Shown: positions 53,428 through 63,058 of the stretch, in pieces
How the letters are laid out: every line of letters begins with the position of its first letter
Numbering within the stretch: position 1 is the first letter of the stretch
NCBI GenBank assembly: GCA_965200765.1
Contig: OZ241380.1
Span: 2,480,001 to 2,544,000 of the forward strand
Length of the DNA stretch: 64,000 bases
From: G965200765 sp965200765
GTDB lineage: Bacteria; Pseudomonadota; Gammaproteobacteria; Arenicellales; JAJDZL01
Reading direction: 5' to 3'
Made by a program: the position numbers and the translations under genes
Notes under the pieces: model-generated
What the model was told of the DNA's origin: nothing
Database searches by the model: none
What the model saw: only the letters and a program-made list of their open reading frames with translations

Positions 53428-54975
53428 TCAATTGCTTTCGTTGATAAACGGAGTAGGCTCAACATACGGATAACGGGCCTTCGCTTTGGTCCCAACCGCA
53501 CTTTCATTGCGAACATAACGTTGGTCATCGCCGGCTTTTGCGCAGTACGCCCAAGTTGGATTACCTTGAGTAACGCTCTGGATGAACAATCGCTCTTTCT
53601 GACTTGCAAGACATGATTGAAGAATGGATTCAGGATCCCAGTCAGTCAGCAATTCCGTTCGCAGATTTTCGGCAATGCTCGAATACTCCGGATTGCCGAC
53701 CAGATTTGTCAACTCATTCGGGTCTTCTTGCAAGTTGTACATCAAGTCAGGATGACCATGCGTATAAATGTACTTGAAATCGTCTCTTCGTACCATTCGG
53801 CACGGTGCATTGACACCTTCCCCGGTATATTCAGAGATTACGCGGTTGTTCCATTCGGCACCGTCGTCCGACATGAGCGGCAACAAACTGTTTCCGTCCA
53901 GCGGTGAAACCGGTTGCAATGCATTGTCCGAATCAGCGACATCCGCAAGCGTCGGAAGCAAATCCACCAACGACACCAGTTCTGAAACACGCGAACGTTG
54001 CTGCTTCCCGGGAATCTTGACAATCAGCGGCACGGTAACAGACCATTCGTAGAATGACTGTTTGAACCACATGCCTCGTTCTCCCAACATTTCTCCGTGG
54101 TCAGAAGTGAACACAACAACAGTACTTTGCTCCAGGTCGGTCTGTGCCAGCGCATCCATGATCCGGCCAACCTTGTCATCCAGATACGAACACATTCCAA
54201 AGTAGGCATGACGCGCGGTTTTGATATGCTCATCAGTCACGTGATGCAAATCACCACCGTGGGCATAATACAACCATCGGCTCATGACATCCATTTCTTC
54301 CAGGCTCATTTCCGGTACAGTCGGCATTTCAACATCGTTGTGCTCATACCGGGACCAGAATTCCTCAGTAGTAATGTACGGTGAATGTGGATGGGTGAAT
54401 GAGGCGAACAACAAAAATGGCTTGTCCCGGTTGAATCGGGCCAAATCGTGGATTTTCTGAATTGCAGCAAACTCGACTTCTTCATCGTAGTCAATCTGCA
54501 AACTGCGTACGCAAATCCCGGAATCAACCACTGCGCGCATATTGATTCCGGTCGGTCGATAACGTTCGCCGACGACCCAGTCCGGAGTCCAGGCGAAATT
54601 CGACGGATAAATGTCCGTAGTGATTCTTTCACTGAAGCCATGCTCCTGATCCGGACCGATAAAGTGCATCTTTCCGCACAACACCGTGTGGTAGCCGAGG
54701 TGTCTCAGATAATGAGCCACTGTTGGAATGGAGGCCGGCATCTCGGTTGCATTGTCCCAGCAACTGACTGCGTTGGCAAAACGACCGGCAAGCATTGAAA
54801 CCCGCGACGGCACGCACAGCGGAAAATTGCAATAGGGGTTCTCGAAAACGGTTCCTTCGCCGGCAAGTCGATCAAGATGCGGAGTCTTGACGAGTGGATG
54901 ACCGTATGAAGAGAGAGCTTGCGCACTCATCTGGTCAACTTGAATCACAACGATATTTTTTGCTGGTTCTTTCAT
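53428..54975 (-). CDS. choline-sulfatase-like type I sulfatase (second copy)
   Basis: 515 residues with formylglycine motif C54-V-P-S-R58. It has N-terminal VDQMSAQALSSYGHPLVKTPHLD, GKMHFIGPDQEHGF and TDIYPSNFAWTPDW, and FTSDHGEMLGERG near residue 290. Close to the sulfatase at 0.7-2.3 kb in layout but clearly diverged. The C-terminus ends WAYCAKAGDDQRYVRN, in the choline-sulfatase manner. No signal peptide, so cytoplasmic. It sits between tctC and the GMC gene, suggesting an imported sulfate ester as substrate. Substrate identity is inferred. Confidence 0.86.
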   Translation of the reverse strand: MKEPAKNIVVIQVDQMSAQALSSYGHPLVKTPHLDRLAGEGTVFENPYCNFPLCVPSRVSMLAGRFANAVSCWDNATEMPASIPTVAHYLRHLGYHTVLCGKMHFIGPDQEHGFSERITTDIYPSNFAWTPDWVVGERYRPTGINMRAVVDSGICVRSLQIDYDEEVEFAAIQKIHDLARFNRDKPFLLFASFTHPHSPYITTEEFWSRYEHNDVEMPTVPEMSLEEMDVMSRWLYYAHGGDLHHVTDEHIKTARHAYFGMCSYLDDKVGRIMDALAQTDLEQSTVVVFTSDHGEMLGERGMWFKQSFYEWSVTVPLIVKIPGKQQRSRVSELVSLVDLLPTLADVADSDNALQPVSPLDGNSLLPLMSDDGAEWNNRVISEYTGEGVNAPCRMVRRDDFKYIYTHGHPDLMYNLQEDPNELTNLVGNPEYSSIAENLRTELLTDWDPESILQSCLASQKERLFIQSVTQGNPTWAYCAKAGDDQRYVRNESAVGTKAKARYPYVEPTPFINESN

Positions 54976-55087
54976 TTTTCAAATTTGTGTGGAACGAATG
55001 GTACGTTGCATTTTGGTGTGATTGACGGTGTGCAGGGCAATCACCATGGATGCTGCCCTGCACAAAGGTCTTGATTTGTAGATTGCT

Positions 55088-56068
55088 TTACTGAATCGTC
55101 ATTCCGAGTTTTTCGGTTAACTCCTTGAACGCAGTGTATTGACCTTCAACAAATGCCTTGGTTTCTTCCGGACCACGAACATAGGGTACTGACCCCAGTC
55201 CTTTGGTCAATTTCAGCCATGCCTTGTTTTCGGCTACCTGCGCAAGAACATCAACCCATTTGTTCACGACTTCTTCAGGAAGATTCGGCGGTCCCCAAAC
55301 ACCGCTCCATCCAATGACAGTCTCAAGTTCCGGATAACCTGATTCTGACACAGTGGGAACATCACTGATACTGGCAACGCGTTCTGGCGTAGTGACTGCG
55401 ATTGCACGCAAGTCTCCCGACTGAATGCTTCCAATTACACCGGAAAGATTCTGGAAGATCATGTCCACATGTCCGCCAACAACAGCTGCTGCCGCCTTGC
55501 CGCCACCCTTGTAAGGTACATGCTTCATGGCATCGGCCGACATTCCAAACTGGTCCAGCACCATGGTCATCGCGACATGCAACAGTGTCCCGACACCCGC
55601 AGACGAATAACTCAGACTTGCCCCGCCTTCAATCGCAGCTTTTAATTCATCCAGCGAATTGAACGGAGAATCTTTGTTCACCGCCAGCACAAACGGATTC
55701 AACTCTAGCAAGCCGAGAAAGGTAAACTCATCCCATTTGTAGGGAATGGTCCGATTGATCGCCGGCACTGCGGCCTGTGAACCAACCCGTGCCAACAACA
55801 GCGTATAGCCATCAGGCCTGCCTTTGGCTACCGTCGTCGACCCGGACACACCGCCGGCACCGGTTCGATTGACGACAAGGATGCCATTGCCAAGATATTC
55901 GGCCGCAGTTGCAGAAAGCGTACGGGCAGCCAGATCAGCTGCTCCGCCTGGACCGTAGGGAGATACAAGAGTAACTGGCTTGGTTGGATAATCAGCAGCC
56001 ACTACCCCCGAAGCAGCTGCCAGAACGGTGCCTGCCAGCAACGAGATCACTAAAGCAAATTTTTTCAT
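55088..56068 (-). CDS. tctC: TctC/Bug-family tripartite tricarboxylate transporter binding protein
   Basis: 326 residues. A signal peptide (about 1-24, ending GVVAADYP) is followed by the Bug fold: KPVTLVSPYGPGGAADLAAR, VVNRTGAGGVSGSTTVAKGRPDGYTLLL, and GWSGVWGPPNLPEEVVNKW. It captures an organic anion or other small solute in the periplasm and passes it to TctAB. Divergent from tctB-tctA across a 200-bp promoter region. Confidence 0.92.
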   Translation of the reverse strand: MKKFALVISLLAGTVLAAASGVVAADYPTKPVTLVSPYGPGGAADLAARTLSATAAEYLGNGILVVNRTGAGGVSGSTTVAKGRPDGYTLLLARVGSQAAVPAINRTIPYKWDEFTFLGLLELNPFVLAVNKDSPFNSLDELKAAIEGGASLSYSSAGVGTLLHVAMTMVLDQFGMSADAMKHVPYKGGGKAAAAVVGGHVDMIFQNLSGVIGSIQSGDLRAIAVTTPERVASISDVPTVSESGYPELETVIGWSGVWGPPNLPEEVVNKWVDVLAQVAENKAWLKLTKGLGSVPYVRGPEETKAFVEGQYTAFKELTEKLGMTIQ

Positions 56069-56270
56069 ATTACTACCTCAATCATTTTTGGAGTGTACGC
56101 TCTTTGGAGCATCTTGGTATAAGTTCAAGTATAACTTGTTCAGAGCAAATCATTTATGGTATATATATTTGTACTCGCAATTGATTTGCTTCTGGTATAG
56201 TAATAACCATAAAATTTGCAATGACACAAAAAATGACACTGCGACTAGCACCGAATTGCCGGAGACCAAA
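56069..56270. promoter_or_regulatory. divergent promoter region, tctC / tctB
   Basis: About 200 AT-rich bases between the divergent transporter genes. It must hold both promoters. A TATGGTATATATATTT stretch near 56155-56170 and TGGTATAGTAATA near 56195-56207 give plausible -10 elements, but -35 partners are not clear. No operator could be named. Confidence 0.4.
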
Positions 56271-56762
56271 ATGACCCTCAAGAAAGAGCGCTTCATCGGA
56301 CTCGCCGTGGCAGTACTTGGGTTGTTGACCCTGTTCGTTCTGATTCCAATCGGAATCGATTCGCCAGACTATGTTGAAGTTCTCGCGCTTGCACCTGAAT
56401 TTTGGCCAATCATTGTTGGGTGCTTGTTCACGCTGAGTGGCATATTCATGGCGATTCGTCCCTTTGAAGAAAAAGACGATGATGAAGAAGGTGCGCCGGA
56501 ACCCGTGCCGTGGCTGGAGCGCTTGCCCAAGTTGGCAATGATTCTCGGATGCCTGTTTATATTCTACTTCGTCGCTCCGTACCTGGGCTTCGTATTACCA
56601 GCAGTTGTATTGACTTTTCTACTGGCCTGGTTCGCCGAGGAAAGACGCTGGCACACATTGATTCTGGTGTCAATCATTCCTCCCGTTCTGCTTTATGTAT
56701 TTTTTGTATTCATAGCAAACATCCCCATTCCGTTGGGACATTTTGAATTCATTCGAGGTTGA
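56271..56762 (+). CDS. tctB: tripartite tricarboxylate transporter small membrane subunit TctB
   Basis: 163 residues with four hydrophobic segments (about 8-25, 45-62, 92-125 and 132-150) and an acidic loop (EEKDDDEEGAPEPVP). TctB family pattern ALAPEFWPIIVGCLFTLSGI. ATG 56271 has GGAG eight bases upstream; longer in-frame readings run into the tctC promoter region. It is followed 12 bp later by tctA. Confidence 0.87.
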   Translation: MTLKKERFIGLAVAVLGLLTLFVLIPIGIDSPDYVEVLALAPEFWPIIVGCLFTLSGIFMAIRPFEEKDDDEEGAPEPVPWLERLPKLAMILGCLFIFYFVAPYLGFVLPAVVLTFLLAWFAEERRWHTLILVSIIPPVLLYVFFVFIANIPIPLGHFEFIRG

Positions 56763-56774
56763 AGGAGCTAGTCA

Positions 56775-58259
56775 ATGCTGGAAAATATCGCTGAAGCCTT
56801 TTCGCTGTTCTTTACTCTCCAAAATATCGTTATCGTATTTGTCGGGGTTCTGATCGGTGCAATCATCGGTGCAATTCCAGGCATGACCACCCCGATGGGA
56901 GTGGCTTTGGTTTTGCCGTTCACCTTTACCATGCAACCGGTAACCGGAATTTTGCTGTTATTGGGGGTCTACAAGGGTGGTTTGTACGGCGGTTCAATTA
57001 CAGCAATTTTGATCAAGGCACCAGGTACTCCGGCCGCGTCCTGTACCGTACTGGACGGGTTTCCCATGACCCAAAAAGGAGAAGCGCGCAAAGCACTGGA
57101 CATAGCGCTGTACTCCTCATGCTTCGCTGATTTTATCTCCAACCTGTCGTTGATTCTGCTGGCAGGATTGCTTGCTGGTCTGGCTTTGAAGTTCGGACCC
57201 CCTGAATTCTTTACATTGATTGTGTTCTCGCTGACAATCATTGCCGGTGTTTCCGGTGACAATCTGATGAAAGGCATCGCCTCGGCATCGCTGGGCTTGA
57301 TGTTTGCAGTCATCGGACTGGACATCGTGTACGGCACCAACCGATTTATTTTCGACAACTGGAATTTGCTGAGTGGGCTAAGTTTTATACCGGTACTGAT
57401 TGGACTGTTCGCATTGCCGGAAATTATTCATTTTTATACCCAGCGGGTATCCGACCAGCTCAAGTCTGCGCCCATGTCGGGTGTCGGCGCCAAATTCTCG
57501 GACTTCAAAAAATGCTTCAAGTCTATATTCCGGGGCAGTTTGATTGGCGTGGTTCTGGGGGCGATTCCCGGAATCGGCGGCGCACCGGCAGCATTTCTTT
57601 CCTACAGCGAAGCGCGCCGAACATCGAAGAATCAGGACAATTTCGGCAAGGGCGAAATGGAAGGCGTTGCAGCTGCCGAAGCCGGCAACAATGGTGTCGC
57701 CGGTGCAACCATGATTCCTCTTTTGGCACTCGGGGTGCCAGGTGATGTAATCACCGCGGTAATTCTGGGAGCGTTTATGATTCATGGACTGCGGCCCGGA
57801 CCCTTGCTGTTCGTAGAAAATCTGCCTTTGATCTACGCGCTGTTCATCGGCATCATACTCAGCAGTGCATATCTGTTTGTCGTGGGCAAGTTTTCAATCA
57901 AGGTAATTAGTCGAATCTCGAACGTGCCGAACCGAATTCTGTATCCGGTCGTGCTCGTTTGCTGCCTGTTCGGCTCGTTTGCCATCAACAACAGTCTGTT
58001 TGATGTTCTTGTGATGGTGTTGATGGGGTGTGTTGGATATGTCATGATGATTTACAAATTTCCTGCACCGCCATTTTTGATCGCATTCATTTTGGGTCCA
58101 TTGCTGGAAGACAATTTCAGACAATCCATGATTTTGTCTGAAGGCAGTCTGACGATCTTGGTCCGAAGTCCGATTACGTGGATTTTCTGGACACTTGCTG
58201 TACTTTCGATTTTCTTTCTTATCAAAAGTCGAAAGAAGAACATTCCGCTTGCCGGCTAA
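56775..58259 (+). CDS. tctA: tripartite tricarboxylate transporter large membrane subunit TctA
   Basis: 494 residues, about 11-12 transmembrane helices. It has the TctA signatures GAIPGMTTPMGVALVLPFTF, GSITAILIKAPGTPAASCTVLDG, and EGVAAAEAGNNGVAGATMIPLLALGVPGD. With TctB and TctC it forms a secondary high-affinity uptake system. Preceded by GAAGGAG. Confidence 0.95.
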   Translation: MLENIAEAFSLFFTLQNIVIVFVGVLIGAIIGAIPGMTTPMGVALVLPFTFTMQPVTGILLLLGVYKGGLYGGSITAILIKAPGTPAASCTVLDGFPMTQKGEARKALDIALYSSCFADFISNLSLILLAGLLAGLALKFGPPEFFTLIVFSLTIIAGVSGDNLMKGIASASLGLMFAVIGLDIVYGTNRFIFDNWNLLSGLSFIPVLIGLFALPEIIHFYTQRVSDQLKSAPMSGVGAKFSDFKKCFKSIFRGSLIGVVLGAIPGIGGAPAAFLSYSEARRTSKNQDNFGKGEMEGVAAAEAGNNGVAGATMIPLLALGVPGDVITAVILGAFMIHGLRPGPLLFVENLPLIYALFIGIILSSAYLFVVGKFSIKVISRISNVPNRILYPVVLVCCLFGSFAINNSLFDVLVMVLMGCVGYVMMIYKFPAPPFLIAFILGPLLEDNFRQSMILSEGSLTILVRSPITWIFWTLAVLSIFFLIKSRKKNIPLAG

Positions 58260-58297
58260 CGCGCGCCAATGCGCGCGCCTAAAGAATCTGCTCAGTC

Positions 58298-60343
58298 ATG
58301 GGTCGGTACCAAGATACGGACCGGCTGTATTCGTTTGCAGTTGTTGCCGACACGCACCTGAACCAGACGGAAACTGAATCGGACTCACCGTTCGAGATCA
58401 ATCGACGTGCCAATCGTCGACTGCGGCATGTCATCAATGACATGAATCAGCGCGACTTGGCGCATGTCGTACATCTGGGGGATGTTGTGCATCCCGTGCC
58501 GTCCAATCCGGAGCTTTACAAAGGGGCCGCAACACAGTTTTTCAATCAGGTTGCCAAATTGCAACATCCATTGTATATCGTGCCCGGCAATCATGATGTC
58601 GGCGACAAGAACATCAGTTGGGGACCGGCCGGAACTGTTCAACAGTCCTATCTTGATGCCTGGTCAGAGTATTTTGGAGACCATTACTTTCATTTTTCAG
58701 TACAAGATGTTCATTTTATCGGCTTGAATATTCAGCTGTATGGTTCCGGATTGCCAATGGAATCGACTCAGCGAAAGTGGTTGGCAGATATCCTTGAACA
58801 GTGTAAAGGCGAGCGAATCATGCTCTTCAGTCACTACCCGCCGTACTTGCTCGACCCCAAGGAACAAGAACATTACGACAATCTTGGTGATACCAGTCGA
58901 CAGGAAATTCTTGATCTGATCAAAACCTGGTCAATTGAAGCACTATTTGCGGGTCATGTGCATCACTTCTGGTACAACTCGTACGAAGAATGCCATTTCT
59001 ATTTGCTCCCTTCTACCGCGTTTACCCGTCAGGACTACAGCGAAATGTTTCGCACATCTCCGGCAGACGATGCCTTCGGGAGAAATGACTGGTCCAAACT
59101 TGGTTACATGATTGTGCATGTTTATGAACAAGGACATCAATTTGAAATTGTCCGTTGCAACGGCAAGGAACTGAAAAACTACCCGAACAAATCGGTTCGC
59201 GTCCGCAGAATCAGCTCTGTCAATCCAAACACCAACCGGTTTCCTGTAATGGGATTTGATTTGCGGCATGACTGGTGTGAAACCGTGCAAATTCCACCAT
59301 TGGGCGGACTGGACGAATTCGATCGCAAATGGGTACGAAACGACTACGCCTTGCTTGCAGTTTGGGAAATGGGTGCAAAGCACTTGCGAATTCCAGCGTC
59401 CGACCTGAGGGACGAAGTACGGCGACAACGGTTAAAGGATCTGACAAATCTCGGATTTGCATTTACATTGTTCAGCTCGGCTTCGGAGGCATTCAACATA
59501 CTTCCACTTGTGGAAGCCAACAGTCCATTGATTTGCGACTGGGAAATTTCCGGGCACTTGGAGGAACTGCTCGCTGTCGCTGCAAAGCTAAGCCCATTGA
59601 CTCGCCGGCATGATATTTCACTTTATTTGTCCTTGCTGCGAAGCAAGGCAGACATTCTGAAGACAAAAAAGACCTACTATCATGTAATCAATCACGGATT
59701 TTCTGCAAGTGATACAAGCACGGATATTTTGATGACACTGGAGTCGGCTACCAGTGTCTTTGATGGTGTTGTGTTTCGTTGCGGATTTTACGATTCAATC
59801 GAAGAAACGATAGACAATGCGATGTCTGTTCGGACTTGTACAGGCTTGAAAACTTCGATTCATTTGCGCCTGAGTGCTGACAATCCGGCACAGTTTCAGC
59901 ACGATGATGCATTGCTGTGCAACCGTTTGGCCCGAACTATGTGCTACAGTTGGTATCGCGGGTTCAACCAGATTTATTGCGACACTTTCACTGACAATGA
60001 ACGCGGTTATTTCCCTCGCATTGGAGTTTTGGACCGCACCTACAATCCCAGGAACGGTTTCAACATCGTGAAATGCCTGCATTCATTGTTCAATACATTG
60101 GGCAAGGTGAAGTCCTGGAATTCCACTACTCACAGCGAGGCTGTGGATGTTGTTTCGATTGTTGCGAAACACGGTGAATTCACAATGTTCCTTTTTCAAC
60201 CGAATTCAAATGTTGATTTGAAAGAACTTGCCAAAATCTCCAAAGGCACCTGGGTGAATTGGCGCGATGCAGAACTGGTTGATCAAGCACCGCAAGTCAA
60301 TGGTCTTCCTCTCGCACGGATACGAGTGTTTGATCGGGAATAG
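58298..60343 (+). CDS. calcineurin-like metallophosphoesterase with large unknown C-terminal domain
   Basis: 681 residues. The N-terminal 260 form a metallophosphoesterase: Asp18-x-His20 (VADTHLN), GDVVH near 61, GNHD near 97, SHYPPY near 184, and GHVHH near 220. The remaining 400 residues are not recognised. They show alternating strands and helices (YALLAVWEMGAKHLRIPASDLRDE; a barrel-like pattern) and no second phosphoesterase motif set. It starts 38 bp after tctA, so it likely acts on the imported compound or its product. No signal peptide. Confidence 0.8.
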   Translation: MGRYQDTDRLYSFAVVADTHLNQTETESDSPFEINRRANRRLRHVINDMNQRDLAHVVHLGDVVHPVPSNPELYKGAATQFFNQVAKLQHPLYIVPGNHDVGDKNISWGPAGTVQQSYLDAWSEYFGDHYFHFSVQDVHFIGLNIQLYGSGLPMESTQRKWLADILEQCKGERIMLFSHYPPYLLDPKEQEHYDNLGDTSRQEILDLIKTWSIEALFAGHVHHFWYNSYEECHFYLLPSTAFTRQDYSEMFRTSPADDAFGRNDWSKLGYMIVHVYEQGHQFEIVRCNGKELKNYPNKSVRVRRISSVNPNTNRFPVMGFDLRHDWCETVQIPPLGGLDEFDRKWVRNDYALLAVWEMGAKHLRIPASDLRDEVRRQRLKDLTNLGFAFTLFSSASEAFNILPLVEANSPLICDWEISGHLEELLAVAAKLSPLTRRHDISLYLSLLRSKADILKTKKTYYHVINHGFSASDTSTDILMTLESATSVFDGVVFRCGFYDSIEETIDNAMSVRTCTGLKTSIHLRLSADNPAQFQHDDALLCNRLARTMCYSWYRGFNQIYCDTFTDNERGYFPRIGVLDRTYNPRNGFNIVKCLHSLFNTLGKVKSWNSTTHSEAVDVVSIVAKHGEFTMFLFQPNSNVDLKELAKISKGTWVNWRDAELVDQAPQVNGLPLARIRVFDRE

Positions 60344-60492
60344 TTCATTGTCCGGCAGTTAGTCAGTCCTGAATAACCCTGCGTTCGTGAAGATGTTTTC
60401 AAAAGACAAGGGCAGATATGATTTCTCACTGCCAGTTGATGAACATGCCATCAGGCAATTTGCAAATTGATTTTGAAGAAGCCGGGTCAGAA

Positions 60493-60532
60493 TGCCCTGT
60501 GCCAACTGATATATCTCAGCTGACACAGGGCA
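60493..60532. terminator. bidirectional terminator-like hairpin
   Basis: TGCCCTGTG and its exact complement CACAGGGCA enclose a 22-base loop that itself contains AACTGA/TCAGCT pairing. It lies between the convergent phosphoesterase and MBL-fold genes, where a shared terminator is expected. The T-run is weak. Confidence 0.55.
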
Positions 60533-60562
60533 GTTTGTTACAGTAAAGTTGTGACTATGAGC

Positions 60563-61462
60563 TTAGTCTGCGTGAGCGATTGACGCGAACATGCGTACAG
60601 CATGCCGACCCAACGATCCATCGTAGTTCTGCCAGTCCTTGTATTTGGGTAGTGAAACCATAGCCGGCAACCGATCCGGCAATGTATAAAATGCCATGTA
60701 GCCTTCATCCGCAAGTGCTTTCTGAAATATAGCCAATACGACATCGAAAAGATCGTTGTAGTATTCGGCATTGTCCCTGAGAACCTGCGGATCTGTGGAA
60801 ACCGAATGTGCATTTACTGCATGATTCAAATCCCACTCACTCAGCGTATTCAGAATCTTGCGAGTTCCAGTGAAATTTTTGTCATCCACAAAATTTTTGT
60901 GAGTAATCATCCTGTCTTCATACAAGTCAGCTGTAAAGATGATTTTTTGCTCGGGCAGATACACAACCGTGGTCGCATCACCATCTCCCGGTGCTATAAA
61001 GTGCAGTTCGACATCGATTTCGCCAACTTTGAAGGACTTCATGTCGGTAAATGTTTCATCTACCTTCTTCGGTGCCATTCCCAATACGTCAAGGTCAAAC
61101 AACGGTTGACAATTTACGTGGCAAATTACCTTGGCATTCTCGAAAACGCCGGTCCCGCCAACGTGATCATAGTGTTCATGGCTCAATACAACGTAATTGA
61201 CAGGATTGTTGGTCAAACTCGCCACAAATTCCTTCATAGCAGCTGCTCGTTGGTCTTGAGAAGGGTCGGTCACCATTACATCATTCCCCGAAATAACCAC
61301 CAAACTGCCATAGTTTCCCAGCATCCACTGGTAAACTCCATCGGCCAGTTCATTGATTAGCGGCTCATCTTGAGCATGGGCCCGGTTTGGTTCCCCGAAA
61401 CCGATTGTCAGCGAAGCAAGCGCAATGAGCGCTGCTGCGAATATATTTCCAAATTTTTTCAT
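60563..61462 (-). CDS. periplasmic metallo-beta-lactamase-fold hydrolase
   Basis: 299 residues. A signal peptide (about 1-30, ending RAHA-QD) is followed by an MBL fold with the zinc motif H95-E-H97-Y-D99-H100, a downstream His in VICHVNCQ or the FIAPGDGDATTVVYLP strand, an Asp in FTADLYEDR, and a final His in NAHSVS. It resembles the SoxH/quinoprotein relay-type MBL family. Substrate unknown; true beta-lactam activity should not be assumed. Monocistronic. Confidence 0.82.
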   Translation of the reverse strand: MKKFGNIFAAALIALASLTIGFGEPNRAHAQDEPLINELADGVYQWMLGNYGSLVVISGNDVMVTDPSQDQRAAAMKEFVASLTNNPVNYVVLSHEHYDHVGGTGVFENAKVICHVNCQPLFDLDVLGMAPKKVDETFTDMKSFKVGEIDVELHFIAPGDGDATTVVYLPEQKIIFTADLYEDRMITHKNFVDDKNFTGTRKILNTLSEWDLNHAVNAHSVSTDPQVLRDNAEYYNDLFDVVLAIFQKALADEGYMAFYTLPDRLPAMVSLPKYKDWQNYDGSLGRHAVRMFASIAHAD

Positions 61463-61648
61463 ATTTATCTCAATTTGTTAAGTTAAACAAGGAAACAATA
61501 AGTAAAAAAGATGTGCAGTATAGCAACAGAAAAAGCGGAAATATTTACAATTCTGCAACGTTTGGTCCTTGTTTGAATGTGCATATCAAACCTGATTTTT
61601 TCACCCTAATTTTTGTTGCATTCATTTGCGGTATCAACTAGGCCCGAA

Positions 61649-62827
61649 TCAAATCAGCGCCAGTCCGCGTTCCAGGTCGTTGATAATATCATCTACATCT
61701 TCCAACCCGACTGACAACCGAATCAAACCCTCACCGATACCGGTTCGCTGACGTTCTTCAGCAGACAATCTGCCGTGTGTTGTTGTCGCTGGATGAACGA
61801 TGATTGACTTCACATCCCCGAAGTTTGCAGAGATGGACAGCATTTGAGTGGAGTCGATCACAGTCCAGGCTTCTTTTTGGCCACCTGTTACGTCAAACGA
61901 TACGATCGCTCCAAAGTCCTGTTGCTGTCGTTTTGCCAATTCATGATAAGAATGACCAGCAAGGCCGGGATAGTGGACGGTTCGGATGTTCGGATGTTCG
62001 GATAACCACGTGGCAATTTGCAACGCGGAACGGGATGCTTCACGGATTCGTACCATGAGCGTCTCAAGACCCGTGTATGCAATCCACGCATTGAACGGAC
62101 TGATTGCGGGACCGGTCGTGCGTAGCACACCGATCACTTTGTCAGCCAGTTCATCCAGATTGGTAACCACTGCGCCGCCCAAAATTCGACCCTGCCCATC
62201 CAGAAACTTGGTAGCTGAATGAACCACAACATCTGCACCGAACTCAAGCGGACGTTGCAATGCCGGAGTACATGCGCAGTTGTCTACCACGAGAAGGCAA
62301 TCACTTCTGCCAGATACCATCTCTGCCAACTTTGCAATATCAATCACTTCGCAGAGCGGATTGGACGGTGTTTCAATAAAAAGCATTTTGGTGTTCTGGC
62401 AAATCGCGGTTCGCCAGGCATTCATGTCATCCGGGTGCAGATACTCTGTTTCAATCCCGAATTTTCGCAGATATTTCGAAAACAATGAAATTGTTGACCC
62501 AAACAAGCCGCGCGAGGCAACTATCCGGTCACCGGATTCCAGGTGAGCGAGGCATAAACTCATAATTGCCCCCATGCCTGATGCAGTTGCAATGCAATGC
62601 TTGGCAGATTCCAACGTCGCGAGTCTTTGTTCAAACGCGCGCGTGGTTGGATTGGTGAATCTCGAGTAGATATTACCCGGACTGGTTTCCGAGAACCGGT
62701 CAGCCGCTTGCTGCGCATTCTCGAAAACGAAGCTGGAAGTCAAAAATACCGGTGTGCTATGCTCGCCTTCCGAGGTGGGTATGCGACCGGATCGAATTGC
62801 TTGGGTTTTGAACTGTTTTGTATTCAT
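61649..62827 (-). CDS. metZ: O-succinylhomoserine sulfhydrylase
   Basis: 392 residues of the Cys/Met-metabolism PLP family. The PLP lysine is in VVHSATKFLDGQGR near 207. Other blocks are YSRFTNPTTRAFEQRLA, ATASGMGAI, FIETPSNPLCEV and FGDVKSIIVHPATTTHGRL. MetZ-type enzymes convert O-succinylhomoserine with sulfide to homocysteine; distinction from MetB/MetC rests on overall pattern. ATG 62827 has GGA seven bases upstream; it is preceded by a SAM-II-like riboswitch, which agrees with a methionine role. Confidence 0.9.
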   Translation of the reverse strand: MNTKQFKTQAIRSGRIPTSEGEHSTPVFLTSSFVFENAQQAADRFSETSPGNIYSRFTNPTTRAFEQRLATLESAKHCIATASGMGAIMSLCLAHLESGDRIVASRGLFGSTISLFSKYLRKFGIETEYLHPDDMNAWRTAICQNTKMLFIETPSNPLCEVIDIAKLAEMVSGRSDCLLVVDNCACTPALQRPLEFGADVVVHSATKFLDGQGRILGGAVVTNLDELADKVIGVLRTTGPAISPFNAWIAYTGLETLMVRIREASRSALQIATWLSEHPNIRTVHYPGLAGHSYHELAKRQQQDFGAIVSFDVTGGQKEAWTVIDSTQMLSISANFGDVKSIIVHPATTTHGRLSAEERQRTGIGEGLIRLSVGLEDVDDIINDLERGLALI

Positions 62828-62877
62828 AAAAAAATCCGTTTCAACCTGCGTATCAACGGACTTTCCGGACAAAACCA

Positions 62878-62938
62878 AGTTTCGCTTTAGCCGTTTGTTT
62901 ATCGCGTCCGCAAGCTGAAATTCAAATTAACGCGTGAA
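62878..62938 (-). ncRNA. SAM-II-like riboswitch upstream of metZ
   Basis: On the minus strand the leader reads CACGCGTTAATTTGAA, then about 15 bases, then ACGCGATAAAC and GGCTAAAGCG. This parallels the SAM-II consensus order (CGCG-x-UGAUUUA … GCGUGAUAAA … GCUAAA). The P1 strands CGCGT (62934-62930) and ACGCG (62907-62903) are exactly complementary. Located about 50 bases before metZ. SAM would favour a pseudoknot that hides the ribosome site. Confidence 0.75.
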
Positions 62939-62942
62939 GGGT

Positions 62943-62972
62943 AATTTACTACATTATTATCATGCAAGTCAA
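62943..62972 (-). promoter_or_regulatory. candidate metZ promoter
   Basis: TTGACT at 62972-62967 and TAAATT at 62948-62943, 18 bp apart on the minus strand. This places transcription start near 62936, just where the riboswitch begins. The -10 matches only four of six positions. Confidence 0.5.
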
Positions 62973-63058
62973 TAAAAATTTTCACTCTGACGGAAACTGT
63001 GATATGTACTACACTATTATTGGAGTGAAATACAAAAATTCACATCGGGATTTTCCAA

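Noticed and set aside
60563..61462. MBL-fold protein as an antibiotic-resistance beta-lactamase
   Set aside because: Only the generic HxHxDH fold motif is present; overall pattern resembles periplasmic MBL hydrolases of unknown role.
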